Below are positions 16,776 to 29,992 of a DNA stretch of 39,269 bases, one piece after another. How positions within the stretch are numbered: the first letter of the stretch is position 1; the number at the start of each line of letters is the position of its first letter. The notes under the pieces are model-generated. The model did no database searches. It had not been told where the DNA came from and saw only the letters and a program-made list of their open reading frames with translations. Origin of the DNA: Hoylesella loescheii (GTDB lineage Bacteria; Bacteroidota; Bacteroidia; Bacteroidales; Bacteroidaceae); contig JADYUK010000024.1 in assembly GCA_021531755.1 (NCBI GenBank), positions 1 to 39,269 of the forward strand, written 5' to 3'. The position numbers and the translations under genes are program-made.

Positions 16776-17401
16776 TACAGTTCATATCACACTATACTGA
16801 CTGCTACACATATCTCGACAGCATAAGGATGGCTCTCGAGGGCGGATGCCGGTGGGTGCAGCTGAGGATGAAGGACACTCCCGAGGATGAAATCGTCATT
16901 ACGGGACGAGAGGTGAGGAGACTGTGCGACGCATACAGAGCAACATTCATCATCGACGACCACGTCAGCCTTGTCAGAGAGACAGGAGCCGACGGGGTAC
17001 ATCTCGGACAGAAAGACATGCCTGTGGCCGAGGCAAGGGCGATACTGGGAGACAAGGCCATAATAGGAGGGACAGCCAACACCATAGACGAGATAAGCCG
17101 TCACTACGAGCAGACGGCAGACTATGTCGGCTGTGGCCCGTTCCGCTTCACCACGACAAAGAAGGGGCTGGCACCCATATTGGGCATAGAAGGATACAAG
17201 GACATAGTGAGGCAGATGGAGGAGCGCGGCATAGACATACCCCTGATAGCCATCGGGGGCATAACAGCACAGGACATAATGCCGATAATGCAGACTGGTG
17301 TGGCTGGGATAGCTGTCTCCGGAACAGTATTGACGGCCGCGAATCCTGTGGCCGAGATGAGAAGGCTTATGGACATAATGGAGACGGCAGGGCATGGATA
17401 A
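16763..17401 (+). CDS. thiE: Thiamine-phosphate synthase
   Basis: This TIM-barrel enzyme joins HMP-PP to thiazole phosphate, giving thiamine phosphate. Motifs are VQLRMKD (pyrophosphate binding), DGVHLGQKDMP, GPFRFTTTKKGLAPILG and IAIGGI. The drawn start gives 212 residues; the ATG at 16772, which overlaps the thiS stop as ATGA, gives 209 and may be the true start because conservation begins at IQFISHYT. It is the canonical ThiE; a second family member closes the operon. Confidence 0.93.
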   Translation: MRRMIQFISHYTDCYTYLDSIRMALEGGCRWVQLRMKDTPEDEIVITGREVRRLCDAYRATFIIDDHVSLVRETGADGVHLGQKDMPVAEARAILGDKAIIGGTANTIDEISRHYEQTADYVGCGPFRFTTTKKGLAPILGIEGYKDIVRQMEERGIDIPLIAIGGITAQDIMPIMQTGVAGIAVSGTVLTAANPVAEMRRLMDIMETAGHG

Positions 17402-17479
17402 GGCAGCCCAACGACACCCTCTGGCATCCCTGCCGCCCATGCCTTATGGCACACAGCGCCACTGACCAATCAAGAAGAC

Positions 17480-17527
17480 ATGCAGGGGAGTGCGGGAATT
17501 ACAGATAATCTTCCCACATGCCTGCAT
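17480..17527 (+). other. Intercistronic hairpin between thiE and thiG
   Basis: ATGCAGG/CCTGCAT forms an outer 7-bp stem and TGCGGGAA/TTCCCACA an inner stem with one C-A mismatch, around a 13-base loop. It may stabilise or partly attenuate the transcript within a 177-base gap. No second riboswitch is present. Confidence 0.5.
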
Positions 17528-17578
17528 AGTGACAAACTTTAGAAACATAAATAAAAACGTAATATCGCAAACAGACTT

Positions 17579-18352
17579 ATGAGCAAACTGATAATTGCGG
17601 GACGCGAGTTCAACTCCCGCCTTTTCCTCGGAACAGGGAAATTCAACAACAACGAGCTGATGGCAAAGGCTATCGAGGCCTCAGGGACAGAAATGGTCAC
17701 TGTGGCGATGAAACGCATAGAGCTTGGCGACGAGAACGACGAGCTGCTGACACATATCACACGCCACAGCAATATACAGCTGCTGCCTAACACAAGCGGT
17801 GTGAGAGATGCCGATGAGGCTGTCTTCGCAGCACAGATGGCACGAGAGGCTTTCGGCACCAACTGGCTGAAACTTGAGATTCATCCTGACCCGCGCTATC
17901 TGCTGCCTGACTCGGTGGAGACACTGAAAGCGACAGAGAGACTCGTGAAGATGGGATTCGTCGTCCTGCCCTACTGCCAGGCCGACCCTACTCTCTGCAA
18001 GCATCTTGAGGAGGCCGGGGCTGCCACAGTGATGCCACTCGCCGCCCCAATCGGGACAAACAAGGGACTGAGAATGAAGGATTTCCTGCAGATAATCATA
18101 GAGCAGGCCAATGTGCCTGTCGTCGTCGATGCCGGTATAGGAGCGCCAAGCCATGCCGCAGAGGCTATGGAGATGGGAGCCGACTGCTGTCTCGTGAATA
18201 CGGCGATAGCTGTTGCCGGAGACCCCGTCATGATGGCCGACGCTTTCAGACAGGCCGTGATAGCTGGAAGAATGGCATATGAGGCCGGACTGGGAGCCGT
18301 GGCTGAGCATGCCGAGGCAAGCTCTCCGCTGACAGCTTTCCTGAACCAGTGA
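17579..18352 (+). CDS. thiG: Thiazole synthase
   Basis: This 257-residue TIM-barrel enzyme makes the thiazole phosphate ring from deoxyxylulose phosphate, dehydroglycine and ThiS thiocarboxylate. The Schiff-base lysine is Lys98 in [10 protein letters not shown]. Other family motifs are [38 protein letters not shown] and [11 protein letters not shown]. Length is normal. It would act with ThiS, ThiF and ThiH, all in this operon. Confidence 0.96.
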   Translation: MSKLIIAGREFNSRLFLGTGKFNNNELMAKAIEASGTEMVTVAMKRIELGDENDELLTHITRHSNIQLLPNTSGVRDADEAVFAAQMAREAFGTNWLKLEIHPDPRYLLPDSVETLKATERLVKMGFVVLPYCQADPTLCKHLEEAGAATVMPLAAPIGTNKGLRMKDFLQIIIEQANVPVVVDAGIGAPSHAAEAMEMGADCCLVNTAIAVAGDPVMMADAFRQAVIAGRMAYEAGLGAVAEHAEASSPLTAFLNQ

Positions 18353-18360
18353 TTCCACAG

Positions 18361-18414
18361 GGCTGTCTATAACCGGCCGGGAATGGTAATGACAGACAGC
18401 CGGAAACGACCGGC
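18361..18414 (+). other. Intercistronic inverted repeats between thiG and thiC
   Basis: GGCTGTCT (18361-18368) pairs with AGACAGCC (18394-18401). An alternative GCCGG/CCGGC hairpin (18399-18414) overlaps the second arm, so the two structures exclude each other. There is no T-tract. It may be an mRNA stabiliser or processing site. Confidence 0.4.
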
Positions 18415-18499
18415 AAGGGCTGTAGGGACGACACTCCTCTCGCCCATGCCAGACCACGGCAGGAACATTTAGACCACACCATAATACATACACACCTAA

Positions 18500-20212
<1,713 letters not shown>

Positions 20213-20218
20213 CAAGGC

Positions 20219-20272
20219 TGCCTGACACACCACAGCCCTCACACATGCTGAAAAGGGCTGTGGCGTCAGGCA
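20219..20272 (+). other. Composite hairpin immediately after thiC
   Basis: TGCCTGAC/GTCAGGCA forms an 8-bp outer stem and CCACAGCCCT/AGGGCTGTGG a 10-bp inner stem, separated by a small internal loop. There is no T-tract and thiF starts at 20289, so it looks more like a 3'-end stabiliser or partial attenuator than a full terminator. Confidence 0.6.
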
Positions 20273-20288
20273 TGCATACCGGCAGACA

Positions 20289-21107
20289 ATGACTAAAGAC
20301 AACGACATGACCCCGCAACAGCGCAGACGCTACAACCGCCACCTGATACTCGACGGATTCGGCACAGAGGGACAGAGACGCCTCCTCGACGCCAAGGTGC
20401 TCATAGTAGGATTAGGCGGACTCGGCTCGCCCGTGGCACAATATCTCGCGGCGGCAGGAGTAGGACATCTGGGACTGCTTGACGGGGACAACGTATCCTT
20501 GACCAACCTGCAAAGGCAGGTGATACATACCACACCCGATATAGGGAAACCCAAGGTGGAGGCTGCGGCAGAGAAAATACATGCCCTCAACCCCGATGTG
20601 CAGACGACAGAGATGCAGCTATACATGAGCGAGGACAATGCGATGGACATCATTGGCGGCTATGACTTCATCATCGACGGGACAGACAATTTCTCCACGA
20701 AATATCTCGTCAATGACGCATGCGTGATGCTTGGCAAACCATTCTGCATAGGAGGGATAAACCGTTTTGCAGGACAGGTGATGACACATCTGCCCGGAAC
20801 AGCGTGCTACCGATGCCTATTCCCTGAACCACCCGACGAGAGCGAGGTCGAGACATGCTCCATGGTCGGTGTCCTCGGGCCTATTGCCGGCATGTTGGGC
20901 ACAGTGCAGGCGGCAGAGGCGATAAAGTGTATAGCCGGCATAGGCGAGCCGCTGACAGACGCTCTGCTCACATTCGACGCGCTCACCATGCAATGGAACA
21001 CCTTGCGGTTCCAGCGCAATGACGGGTGTGCATTGTGCGGAGAGAAACCGACTATCACCCGTCTTCAGGAGTACGCCTTCATGCCATGCCCCAAACGCGG
21101 CGCATGA
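20289..21107 (+). CDS. thiF: ThiS adenylyltransferase (ThiF/MoeB/HesA family)
   Basis: This 272-residue E1-like enzyme adenylates the C-terminus of ThiS. The nucleotide loop is GLGGLGSP (41-48). Zinc cysteines are Cys173, Cys176, Cys247 and Cys250 (CYRC and CALC). The likely catalytic cysteine is Cys190 in ETCSMVGVLGP. Met7 (MTPQQRRRYNRHL) is a plausible alternative start. There is no C-terminal rhodanese domain, unlike many MoeB/MoeZ proteins. Position beside thiS, thiG and thiH supports thiF over moeB. Confidence 0.9.
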   Translation: MTKDNDMTPQQRRRYNRHLILDGFGTEGQRRLLDAKVLIVGLGGLGSPVAQYLAAAGVGHLGLLDGDNVSLTNLQRQVIHTTPDIGKPKVEAAAEKIHALNPDVQTTEMQLYMSEDNAMDIIGGYDFIIDGTDNFSTKYLVNDACVMLGKPFCIGGINRFAGQVMTHLPGTACYRCLFPEPPDESEVETCSMVGVLGPIAGMLGTVQAAEAIKCIAGIGEPLTDALLTFDALTMQWNTLRFQRNDGCALCGEKPTITRLQEYAFMPCPKRGA

Positions 21108-21179
21108 CAACACCCCCATCCATACAATAACACAAAAAGACATCACCCCTTATCTCGAAAACAAACACATAAGAAAGAA

Positions 21180-22331
21180 ATGTTCTCTGAGGAATTAGAA
21201 AAAATAAGCTGGGAGGAAACTACCGAACGTATAGCCCAGATGACAGATACTGATGTACGCCGCGCACTGGCCAAAGACCGCTGCGACATTAACGACTTCA
21301 TGGCGCTGCTATCACCAGCAGCCGAGCCATATCTCGAGACAATGGCACGCCTGTCAAGAAAATACACAGAGGAGCGATTTGGACGCACAATGTCTATGTT
21401 CATACCGCTGTATATAACCAACGCCTGCTCCAACTCATGCGTCTACTGCGGATTCCACCGTGAGAATCCCATGGCACGCACCATACTGACACCACAGCAG
21501 ATAGAGGACGAGTATAAGGCGATAAAGAAGCTCGCGCCATTCGAGAACATACTCCTCGTGACAGGAGAGCATCCAGCAAAGGCCGGAGTGCCTTATCTCG
21601 CCGAGGCTATAGATATAGCAAAGAGATACTTCTCCAACATAAAGATAGAGGTTATGCCACTGTCTGCCGATGACTACAGAGAGCTGACACGTCATGGGCT
21701 GAACGGTGTCATATGCTTCCAGGAGACATACAACAAGGCTCACTATAACATATACCACCCACGAGGGATGAAATCAAAGTTTGAATGGCGCGTGGATGGT
21801 TTCGACCGCATGGGACAAGCCGGAGTACACTCCATCGGCATGGGGGTGCTCATAGGGCTGGAGAAAGAATGGCGCACAGATGTCACCATGATGGCCCGTC
21901 ATCTGCGCTATCTGCAGCGACACTACTGGCGGACAAAATATTCAGTCAACTTCCCACGTATGCGGCCTGCACAGAACGAGGGGTTCCACCCCAACTGCTA
22001 TATGACAGACAAGGAACTGGCACAGGCAACATTTGCCATGCGTATCTTCGACCATGACGTGGACATATCATACTCTACACGTGAGCCGGCATACATAAGG
22101 GACAACATGGCAACACTCGGAGTCACGACGATGTCGGCAGAGTCGAAGGTGAACCCCGGCGGATACTACACCTACCCACAGGCTCTCGAGCAGTTCACCG
22201 TCTCAGACGAGAGGACAGCCGTGGAGATAAACAGCAGGCTGAAGGAGTTGGGACGTGAGCCCGTATGGAAGGACTGGGACGCATCGTTCGATATCGGCGG
22301 CGTCATGAGCAAGGAGCAGAAGAAAGCCTGA
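21180..22331 (+). CDS. thiH: 2-iminoacetate synthase
   Basis: This 383-residue radical-SAM enzyme cleaves tyrosine to dehydroglycine for ThiG, as in anaerobes that lack the ThiO route. The cluster motif C-x3-C-x2-C is Cys83, Cys87 and Cys90 (CSNSCVYC, followed by GFHREN). Further ThiH signatures are LLVTGEHPAKAG, CFQETYN and YHPRGMKSKFEWRVDG. Its stop overlaps the start of the next gene. Confidence 0.96.
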   Translation: MFSEELEKISWEETTERIAQMTDTDVRRALAKDRCDINDFMALLSPAAEPYLETMARLSRKYTEERFGRTMSMFIPLYITNACSNSCVYCGFHRENPMARTILTPQQIEDEYKAIKKLAPFENILLVTGEHPAKAGVPYLAEAIDIAKRYFSNIKIEVMPLSADDYRELTRHGLNGVICFQETYNKAHYNIYHPRGMKSKFEWRVDGFDRMGQAGVHSIGMGVLIGLEKEWRTDVTMMARHLRYLQRHYWRTKYSVNFPRMRPAQNEGFHPNCYMTDKELAQATFAMRIFDHDVDISYSTREPAYIRDNMATLGVTTMSAESKVNPGGYYTYPQALEQFTVSDERTAVEINSRLKELGREPVWKDWDASFDIGGVMSKEQKKA

Positions 22332-22948
22332 TGAGAGACATTATCGTCATAACAATGCCTGAGATATTCCATGGCGAGACAGACATCGTGAACGCCCTCT
22401 TTGACAACGGTATGCGGAGGCTTCACCTGCGCAAACCGGGAGTGTCAGCTGAATATCTGGCTGAATGGACAGAAAGGATTGACCCTCAATACCGTAAACG
22501 GATTGTGGTGCATGACCATCATACACTATTGAGGACAATGGGATTAGGCGGCATACATCTCAACGCACGTAACCCCGATGTGCCAGCGTGGTTCGCCGAG
22601 GAGAGAGAAAGACGGGGATGTGTGACCCTGTCACGCTCATGCCACACGTTGGAAGAAGTGGACAGATGGTCTCCCGTGTGTGACTACGTCTTCCTCAGCC
22701 CCATATTCGACAGCATATCAAAACGAGGATACACAGCGGGATTCACAAGAGAGACTCTCTGCAGAGCCCATAGCGACGGCCTGTTCCACAAACCCATATA
22801 CGCCCTCGGCGGAGTGTCGGCAGAGAATATCCAGCTCGTCAGCGACCTCGGTTTCGCTGGTGCGGCTGTCCTTGGCTCGCTATGGCAAGCCGTGCCGTTC
22901 ACGACAGACAATATAGTCAGCCGACTGAGAGAGCTGCAAGGCATATGA
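22331..22948 (+). CDS. ThiE/TenI-family protein, probable thiazole tautomerase
   Basis: This 205-residue TIM-barrel paralogue of ThiE starts at an ATG overlapping the thiH stop (TGATG). It keeps LHLRKPG, GGIHLNARNP, SRSCHTLEEV, VFLSPIFDSISKRGY and ALGGVSAENI. It departs from the ThiE consensus at GVHLGQ, as TenI proteins do, so I favour thiazole tautomerase, which would aromatise the ThiG product. A second thiamine-phosphate synthase cannot be excluded. The frame stays open upstream to 22265, but that is inside thiH. It is the last gene before a 24-bp hairpin. Confidence 0.8.
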   Translation: MRDIIVITMPEIFHGETDIVNALFDNGMRRLHLRKPGVSAEYLAEWTERIDPQYRKRIVVHDHHTLLRTMGLGGIHLNARNPDVPAWFAEERERRGCVTLSRSCHTLEEVDRWSPVCDYVFLSPIFDSISKRGYTAGFTRETLCRAHSDGLFHKPIYALGGVSAENIQLVSDLGFAGAAVLGSLWQAVPFTTDNIVSRLRELQGI

Positions 22949-22960
22949 AAAGAAAAAGAG

Positions 22961-23021
22961 ACTGGTGCCAGTTGTGACTTACGGAAATAGAACCCGACCG
23001 TAAGTCTCAACTGGCACCAGT
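22961..23021. terminator. Terminator-like hairpin ending the thiamine operon
   Basis: Arms of 24 bases (22961-22984 and 22998-23021) pair with a single mismatch around a 13-base loop, starting 12 bases after the last thi stop. The left side is purine-rich (AAAAGAAAAAGAG), which becomes a T-rich tail on the minus strand; the plus side lacks one. Confidence 0.7.
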
Positions 23022-23165
23022 GGTTCAAGATAACACAAGACGTATAACCAGAATTGGCAGCAATGCCCACATCATCGTATAAATACCGACGTTTTCCCGT
23101 CATGGCATAGCCCAAGCAGGCTTGACTTCTCATTGCCATGTGACATCCTGCACCGTATTACGCAA

Positions 23166-23215
23166 CCACGCCACAGCAGTATGTCCCCGTGTGGGGCAGG
23201 ACTGCTGTGGCGTGG
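23166..23215. terminator. Second perfect hairpin between convergent operons
   Basis: CCACGCCACAGCAGT and its exact complement form a 15-bp stem, with CCCC/GGGG extending it inside the loop. On the plus strand it is followed by ATATTTTAAT. It lies 33 bases from the stop of the SusA-like gene and probably terminates both operons. The stretch 23022-23165 holds no gene. Confidence 0.65.
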
Positions 23216-23248
23216 ATATTTTAATAGGGGTATGAGGGAACAGTGATA

Positions 23249-25108
23249 TCAATATTCGAGAATCATTGTCTGCCGCGGTGTGAGAGATAGCTGCGTCGCA
23301 GCGCTGATATTGTATGTGCGGCCTGTTGTGATATCACGTGCCTTGGCTTCAGAGGGAATGCACTCCTTGTAGCGGGCGAGGTCGACGGTCGATGCTGTGC
23401 GACGGCCGTTGATGATAACCATAGCGTGGCGGCCATCATACTCGTGGTGCATGACATATATCCCCTGGTATGGGATGAACTGCTTCTGTGTGCCTTTTAT
23501 GATGACATCATTATTCTGGCGCCAGTGTAATACACGCCTGAGCCATGAGAACATTGCGTTCTCTGCACGTGTGCGACCCTCGGCAGTGAAACAGTTGCGC
23601 TTGTCGCCTGGGAATCCTCCGGGGAAGTCTTTGCGCACATTGCCGTCGGTGACAGCCTTCGTGCCGTTCATGAGTATCTCTGTGCCATAGTATAGCTGTG
23701 GTATGCGGCGCACAGTGAGGAGCAGCGCAAGGCTTTGCTTGAGGGCGAGGGTGTCGTGGCCGTCGCCGAGGAAACGGTCAGTGTCGTGGTTGTCGAGGAA
23801 GGCGAGGACATTGGCGGGATTGGCGTAGAGCTTGTCATAGACAAGGACATTGTACACACGGTTCATGCCGCGCCACCAGTCGTCGGTCTCCTCGTCACGT
23901 GCTTGCGAGAGACGGTCGAAGAGGGCGAAGTCCATGACGGTGTTGAGGTATGTGTTCTCGTCGTTCAGGCGGCAGTCCTTCTGCAGCGAGGCGGTGAATC
24001 CCGGCTCTGTCACCCATGACTCTCCGACGACATTGTAGTTGGGGTACTCGTCGTTTATGCGCTTCATCCAGCGTGCCATGCCTCGTGCGTCGGCGTATGG
24101 GTAGGTGTCCATGCGTATGCCGTCAATGCCGACGGTCTCTATCCACCAGATGGAGTTCTGTATGAGATACTGCATGAGATGGGGATTGCGCTGGTTGAGG
24201 TCGGGCATGGACTTGACGAACCATCCGTCGACAGTCTCTGCCATATCGACATCAGAGGCATAGGGGTCGATGACGGGTGTCAGCTTGTAGCTTGTCTGCA
24301 GACCGTAGCCGGGATTGTTGAACCAGTCCTTTGACGGGCTGTCTGCCATCCATGGATGCTTGTCGCCACAGTGGTTGAAGATCATGTCCATGACCACCTT
24401 CAGCCCTTTTGAGTGGGCGTCGTCGATGAGGCGGCGGTAGTCGGCGTTCGTGCCGAAGCGTGGGTCGACACGGTAGTAGTCTGTCGTGGCGTAGCCGTGG
24501 TATGACGACTGTCCGTTGCCCTCCTCCATATCGTTCTCGAGGACGGGTGTCAGCCATAGTGCAGTCACGCCGAGGTCGGCGAGATAGTCGAGATGCTGGC
24601 GCAGACCCTCAAGGTCGCCTCCATGGCGCAGGGATGGTGCGGTGCGGTCGATAGTGTAGGGATGGCGTGTCTTGTGCTTACTGTTGTCGGCACGTCCCTG
24701 TGCGAAACGGTCGGGCATGAGCATGTAAAGGACATCGGCATTGGTGAATCCCTTGCGTGCGTAGCCAGGCATCTCGCGCTCCCTCAGTGGGTAGCTGATG
24801 GTCTCGCGCTTCTTGCCTAAGCTGATGGTGAGTGGCATGTCGCCTGCCTTCGCTCCCTCAAGGTTGAGGTATACGAAGAGATAGTTGGGCGAGTCAAGGC
24901 GCACGAGAGAGTCGATGCGTGCGCCGGGGTATGATGTGGTGACGTCAGCGTCGCGGAGGCCGGGGCCTGTCAGTAGTATCTGGAGCGTGGCGTCTCTCAT
25001 TCCTGTATACCAGTTCTGCGGCTCTATGTTCTGTATCTTTATCTTCGGGGCTGATGTCATGGTTAGCGATGTGGCGAGCGCTATGGCTGCCATGATGAGT
25101 TTTCTCAT
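23249..25108 (-). CDS. susA: SusA-like neopullulanase (GH13)
   Basis: This 619-residue exported GH13 enzyme closely fits SusA of Bacteroides in length and order. It has a signal peptide (about 1-19), an N-terminal cyclomaltodextrinase-type Ig domain (about 21-115), then a catalytic barrel and a C-terminal beta domain. Nucleophile Asp334 is in GIRMDTYPYAD, acid/base Glu363 in VVGESW and Asp442 in FLDNHDTDR. It would hydrolyse pullulan and maltooligosaccharides in the periplasm. It is the last gene of the cluster, 178 bases after the GH97 gene, with two hairpins downstream. The name susA rests on similarity and context. Confidence 0.9.
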   Translation of the reverse strand: MRKLIMAAIALATSLTMTSAPKIKIQNIEPQNWYTGMRDATLQILLTGPGLRDADVTTSYPGARIDSLVRLDSPNYLFVYLNLEGAKAGDMPLTISLGKKRETISYPLREREMPGYARKGFTNADVLYMLMPDRFAQGRADNSKHKTRHPYTIDRTAPSLRHGGDLEGLRQHLDYLADLGVTALWLTPVLENDMEEGNGQSSYHGYATTDYYRVDPRFGTNADYRRLIDDAHSKGLKVVMDMIFNHCGDKHPWMADSPSKDWFNNPGYGLQTSYKLTPVIDPYASDVDMAETVDGWFVKSMPDLNQRNPHLMQYLIQNSIWWIETVGIDGIRMDTYPYADARGMARWMKRINDEYPNYNVVGESWVTEPGFTASLQKDCRLNDENTYLNTVMDFALFDRLSQARDEETDDWWRGMNRVYNVLVYDKLYANPANVLAFLDNHDTDRFLGDGHDTLALKQSLALLLTVRRIPQLYYGTEILMNGTKAVTDGNVRKDFPGGFPGDKRNCFTAEGRTRAENAMFSWLRRVLHWRQNNDVIIKGTQKQFIPYQGIYVMHHEYDGRHAMVIINGRRTASTVDLARYKECIPSEAKARDITTGRTYNISAATQLSLTPRQTMILEY

Positions 25109-25286
25109 ATATATATTGTTGTATATCTGTGATTATTCTCAGGGGGCTCGGGGTGGAGAGAGTATGTGTATGTATCGGACGCCGGTGTGCGGAAAGTTGA
25201 TGTCGGAGAGAGAGGAATGGGAGAGGAATGGAAAGGGAAGTGTGTCCTGCCCATGTCCCCCTCTCTCAATCTCTCTCATCGTGGTG

Positions 25287-27398
<2,112 letters not shown>

Positions 27399-27527
27399 TT
27401 ATTATGCTTGTTATTATGTGGATTGTTGTCAATTGCCGGGTGAGGGTGGGGGAGAAGGCCGGCATGGATACGACCTCGTCATCCCCGCTTATGCCACATG
27501 CAGATGTTGCCATATGCTGCTATGCCG

Positions 27528-29972
27528 TCACCTTATCTCTATCGACATGAAGGCGCCCTGCATTGAGGCTTTCACGCTGAGCTTCTGCCGTGTGGCATCA
27601 TAATACCACCCTCCTGACTGTGCGTCCTCAAGATTCTCGGCGCTGTCGGCCTCAGGCAGACGGCATTGTCTTCCGCCATCTCTCATCCTCACGGTGACAC
27701 GTTTCACAGGGGTTGTCCAGCGTGGGATGTCGAATGTCATGGTGCGGCACTGTGGCATGCCTGCATAGCCATTGCCCTCATCGGTGAGTGTTATGACATG
27801 GCCCTTTGATTCCTGCGCCGCTCTTATGTGTGTGATGCGCCATGCACCGTCGGCGAGCGATGTCGGCGAGACGTGGTCGTCCTCGAAGATATACCCGCTG
27901 ACAGGGGATGAGGGTGACGACTCGTCGCGGAGATAGGTTATGGTGTATCGGGTTACGTCGATGTCACGCGTATTGGTGAAAACGTCCTGGCCGTAGCATG
28001 GGATGAACGAACCCATCCGCCCGAAATGGGGGAGGAGGCCTAATGGAGCGGGGTAGGCTGACAGTTTGCTGCCACCCTCATAGACACGACTGTAATCGTT
28101 CATGTCTATCCATCTCCCCTCAGGGAAGATTATATCGCGCTCCTCGGCTGCTGTCACTACTGGAGCCACAAGGATGTCACGCCCATAGAGATACTCGTCG
28201 GTGATGTCCGCTGTCTCGCTCGTCGGGTGGTAGAATGATACCGGACGGGCTGGAGGCAAACCGCATGTGGCATTCTCGTATGACAGATTATATGTGTAAG
28301 GGAGATACTTGTAGTGGAGATGGACAAAGCGGCGGACATCGTCACGGATGCTGTCATAACACTCGTGGTATGGCTCTGGAAGTACCGCGCTGTGAGTGCG
28401 CAGCATGCCGCCGAAGACAGCCTGTTCCACCCAGCGCAGGTAAAGCCTGGGGTTGGCTGTGCCGTCAGAGGCGAAACCGCCCACATCGCTTCCCATGTAT
28501 GCCACTCCCGACATGCCGGTGTTTATCATGGCTGGAATCTGAGCGTGCAGACCTGCCCATGAGCGTGCTATGTCTCCTGTCCATGGCATGACACCGTAGC
28601 GCTGCATGCCCGATGTGCCGCTTCTTGTCATAAGCACAGGGCGGAATGACGGGAACTCACGCCGTGTGCCGCTGTACAGCATGTCCATCCAGCGGCTCGC
28701 ATACTCGTTGTGGACTTCCTCGCGGTTCCCGAGTGTGTAGTGTGTTGTCGTGTCGTCCTTCTCAGGCTCTCCAAGGTCGAGCCACCATCCTGTCACCCCC
28801 TGCTCAGCAGCATGCTGGTAGCGTTTCCACATCCATGCCGCGGCGTCAGGGTTGGTGATGTCTATCATGCCGACAGGGTCAGCCTCAAGCCATGCCATCT
28901 GCTCGACAGAGTCGTCGGCAAGCCAGTCGCGCTCCTTAAGGTATTTGTAGTTGTACGAGCGTGAGGTGACATATGGCTCGCTGATGACAACGGTGTGCAC
29001 ACCACGGTCGAGGAGCTGGCGGGTCATCTCTTCTGGCTTGGGCCATCGGGGCAGATACCATTCGAGGTTGCCCATCTGCGATGTGGTGTCAACCTGCCAG
29101 TAAAGGTCGAGGACAACACCGTCGATAGGGAATCCAATCTTCTGTATGTCGCTCACGACACGTTCTGTCTCCTGGCGTGAGAAATATCCATATTTAGATG
29201 TGATATAGCCCAGCGCCCAGTAGGCTGGAAGATCCTGGCGGCCTGTCAGGCGAGTATAGTTGTCGAGGACAGAACCCATGGTGCCGTCACCGCCAATGTA
29301 GTAATAAGCAATAGGCGACGGACTGCTGCTTGTGTATGTCGTGCCTCGCGACGACGACGGACAGATGGTCGATGTCTGGTGATGGTCGTCGAAGAGTATG
29401 CCGTAGCCTGATGTGGAGACGATGAACGGGATGTTGAGGTTAAGCGACCCCTCACGTCCGAGCTCCCATCCGTATTGTGGCTGGTTGTCAATCGACAGCT
29501 TGCGCCCGTCGATATTCGCGGACACACCATTGTATCCTCCGCCGTAGAAGGCTATGTCGCCCATAGGGCTGAATGCCACGCCCTTCTCTTTGCCGCTGTT
29601 GTCAAGTCCGCGGCTCTCGCTGAGGCGTTTCCCTCCGTTCTTGTCTGCAAAGGTCAGGGTGCAGTCGGCTTTCCTTACTTTCACGGTTGTCTCCGTGGTG
29701 GAGAGTGTGAGGTTGTCGGCAGCGTCCTCGACAGTGAATGTTGATGCCGGCTGTGAGACCACAGTGATGCTCGGGCGTTCGCCACGGCTTGTTGACAATG
29801 GCTGCTGGTAGACCTTTATCGTGAAGTCATTGTATGGCGTTATGACAAGGCGGCCTTTGTCGTTCTCTATCACTACATTCCTGCCTTCCACATGATGACT
29901 GGTATACTGCTGTGCGTGTAGTGTCAGGGAGGATGTGGCAATGGATATTGCCAGTAAGAGTCGTATTCTCAT
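27528..29972 (-). CDS. GH31 alpha-glucosidase or alpha-glucosyltransferase
   Basis: This 814-residue exported GH31 enzyme starts at the ATG at 29972, where a clean signal peptide begins (MRIRLLLAISIATSSLTLHA). The open frame extends 39 codons further, but that part overlaps the pullulanase gene. An N-terminal galactose-mutarotase-like beta-sandwich precedes the barrel. The nucleophile is Asp399 in GWWLDLGEPE and the acid/base Asp467 in MPWTGDIARSW. GWWLDLGEPE also occurs in oligosaccharide 4-alpha-glucosyltransferases, so transglycosylation is a real alternative to hydrolysis. It starts only 20 bases after the pullulanase stop, so the two are cotranscribed. Confidence 0.88.
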   Translation of the reverse strand: MRIRLLLAISIATSSLTLHAQQYTSHHVEGRNVVIENDKGRLVITPYNDFTIKVYQQPLSTSRGERPSITVVSQPASTFTVEDAADNLTLSTTETTVKVRKADCTLTFADKNGGKRLSESRGLDNSGKEKGVAFSPMGDIAFYGGGYNGVSANIDGRKLSIDNQPQYGWELGREGSLNLNIPFIVSTSGYGILFDDHHQTSTICPSSSRGTTYTSSSPSPIAYYYIGGDGTMGSVLDNYTRLTGRQDLPAYWALGYITSKYGYFSRQETERVVSDIQKIGFPIDGVVLDLYWQVDTTSQMGNLEWYLPRWPKPEEMTRQLLDRGVHTVVISEPYVTSRSYNYKYLKERDWLADDSVEQMAWLEADPVGMIDITNPDAAAWMWKRYQHAAEQGVTGWWLDLGEPEKDDTTTHYTLGNREEVHNEYASRWMDMLYSGTRREFPSFRPVLMTRSGTSGMQRYGVMPWTGDIARSWAGLHAQIPAMINTGMSGVAYMGSDVGGFASDGTANPRLYLRWVEQAVFGGMLRTHSAVLPEPYHECYDSIRDDVRRFVHLHYKYLPYTYNLSYENATCGLPPARPVSFYHPTSETADITDEYLYGRDILVAPVVTAAEERDIIFPEGRWIDMNDYSRVYEGGSKLSAYPAPLGLLPHFGRMGSFIPCYGQDVFTNTRDIDVTRYTITYLRDESSPSSPVSGYIFEDDHVSPTSLADGAWRITHIRAAQESKGHVITLTDEGNGYAGMPQCRTMTFDIPRWTTPVKRVTVRMRDGGRQCRLPEADSAENLEDAQSGGWYYDATRQKLSVKASMQGAFMSIEIR

Positions 29973-29992
29973 ATATTCTGATATATATGCTT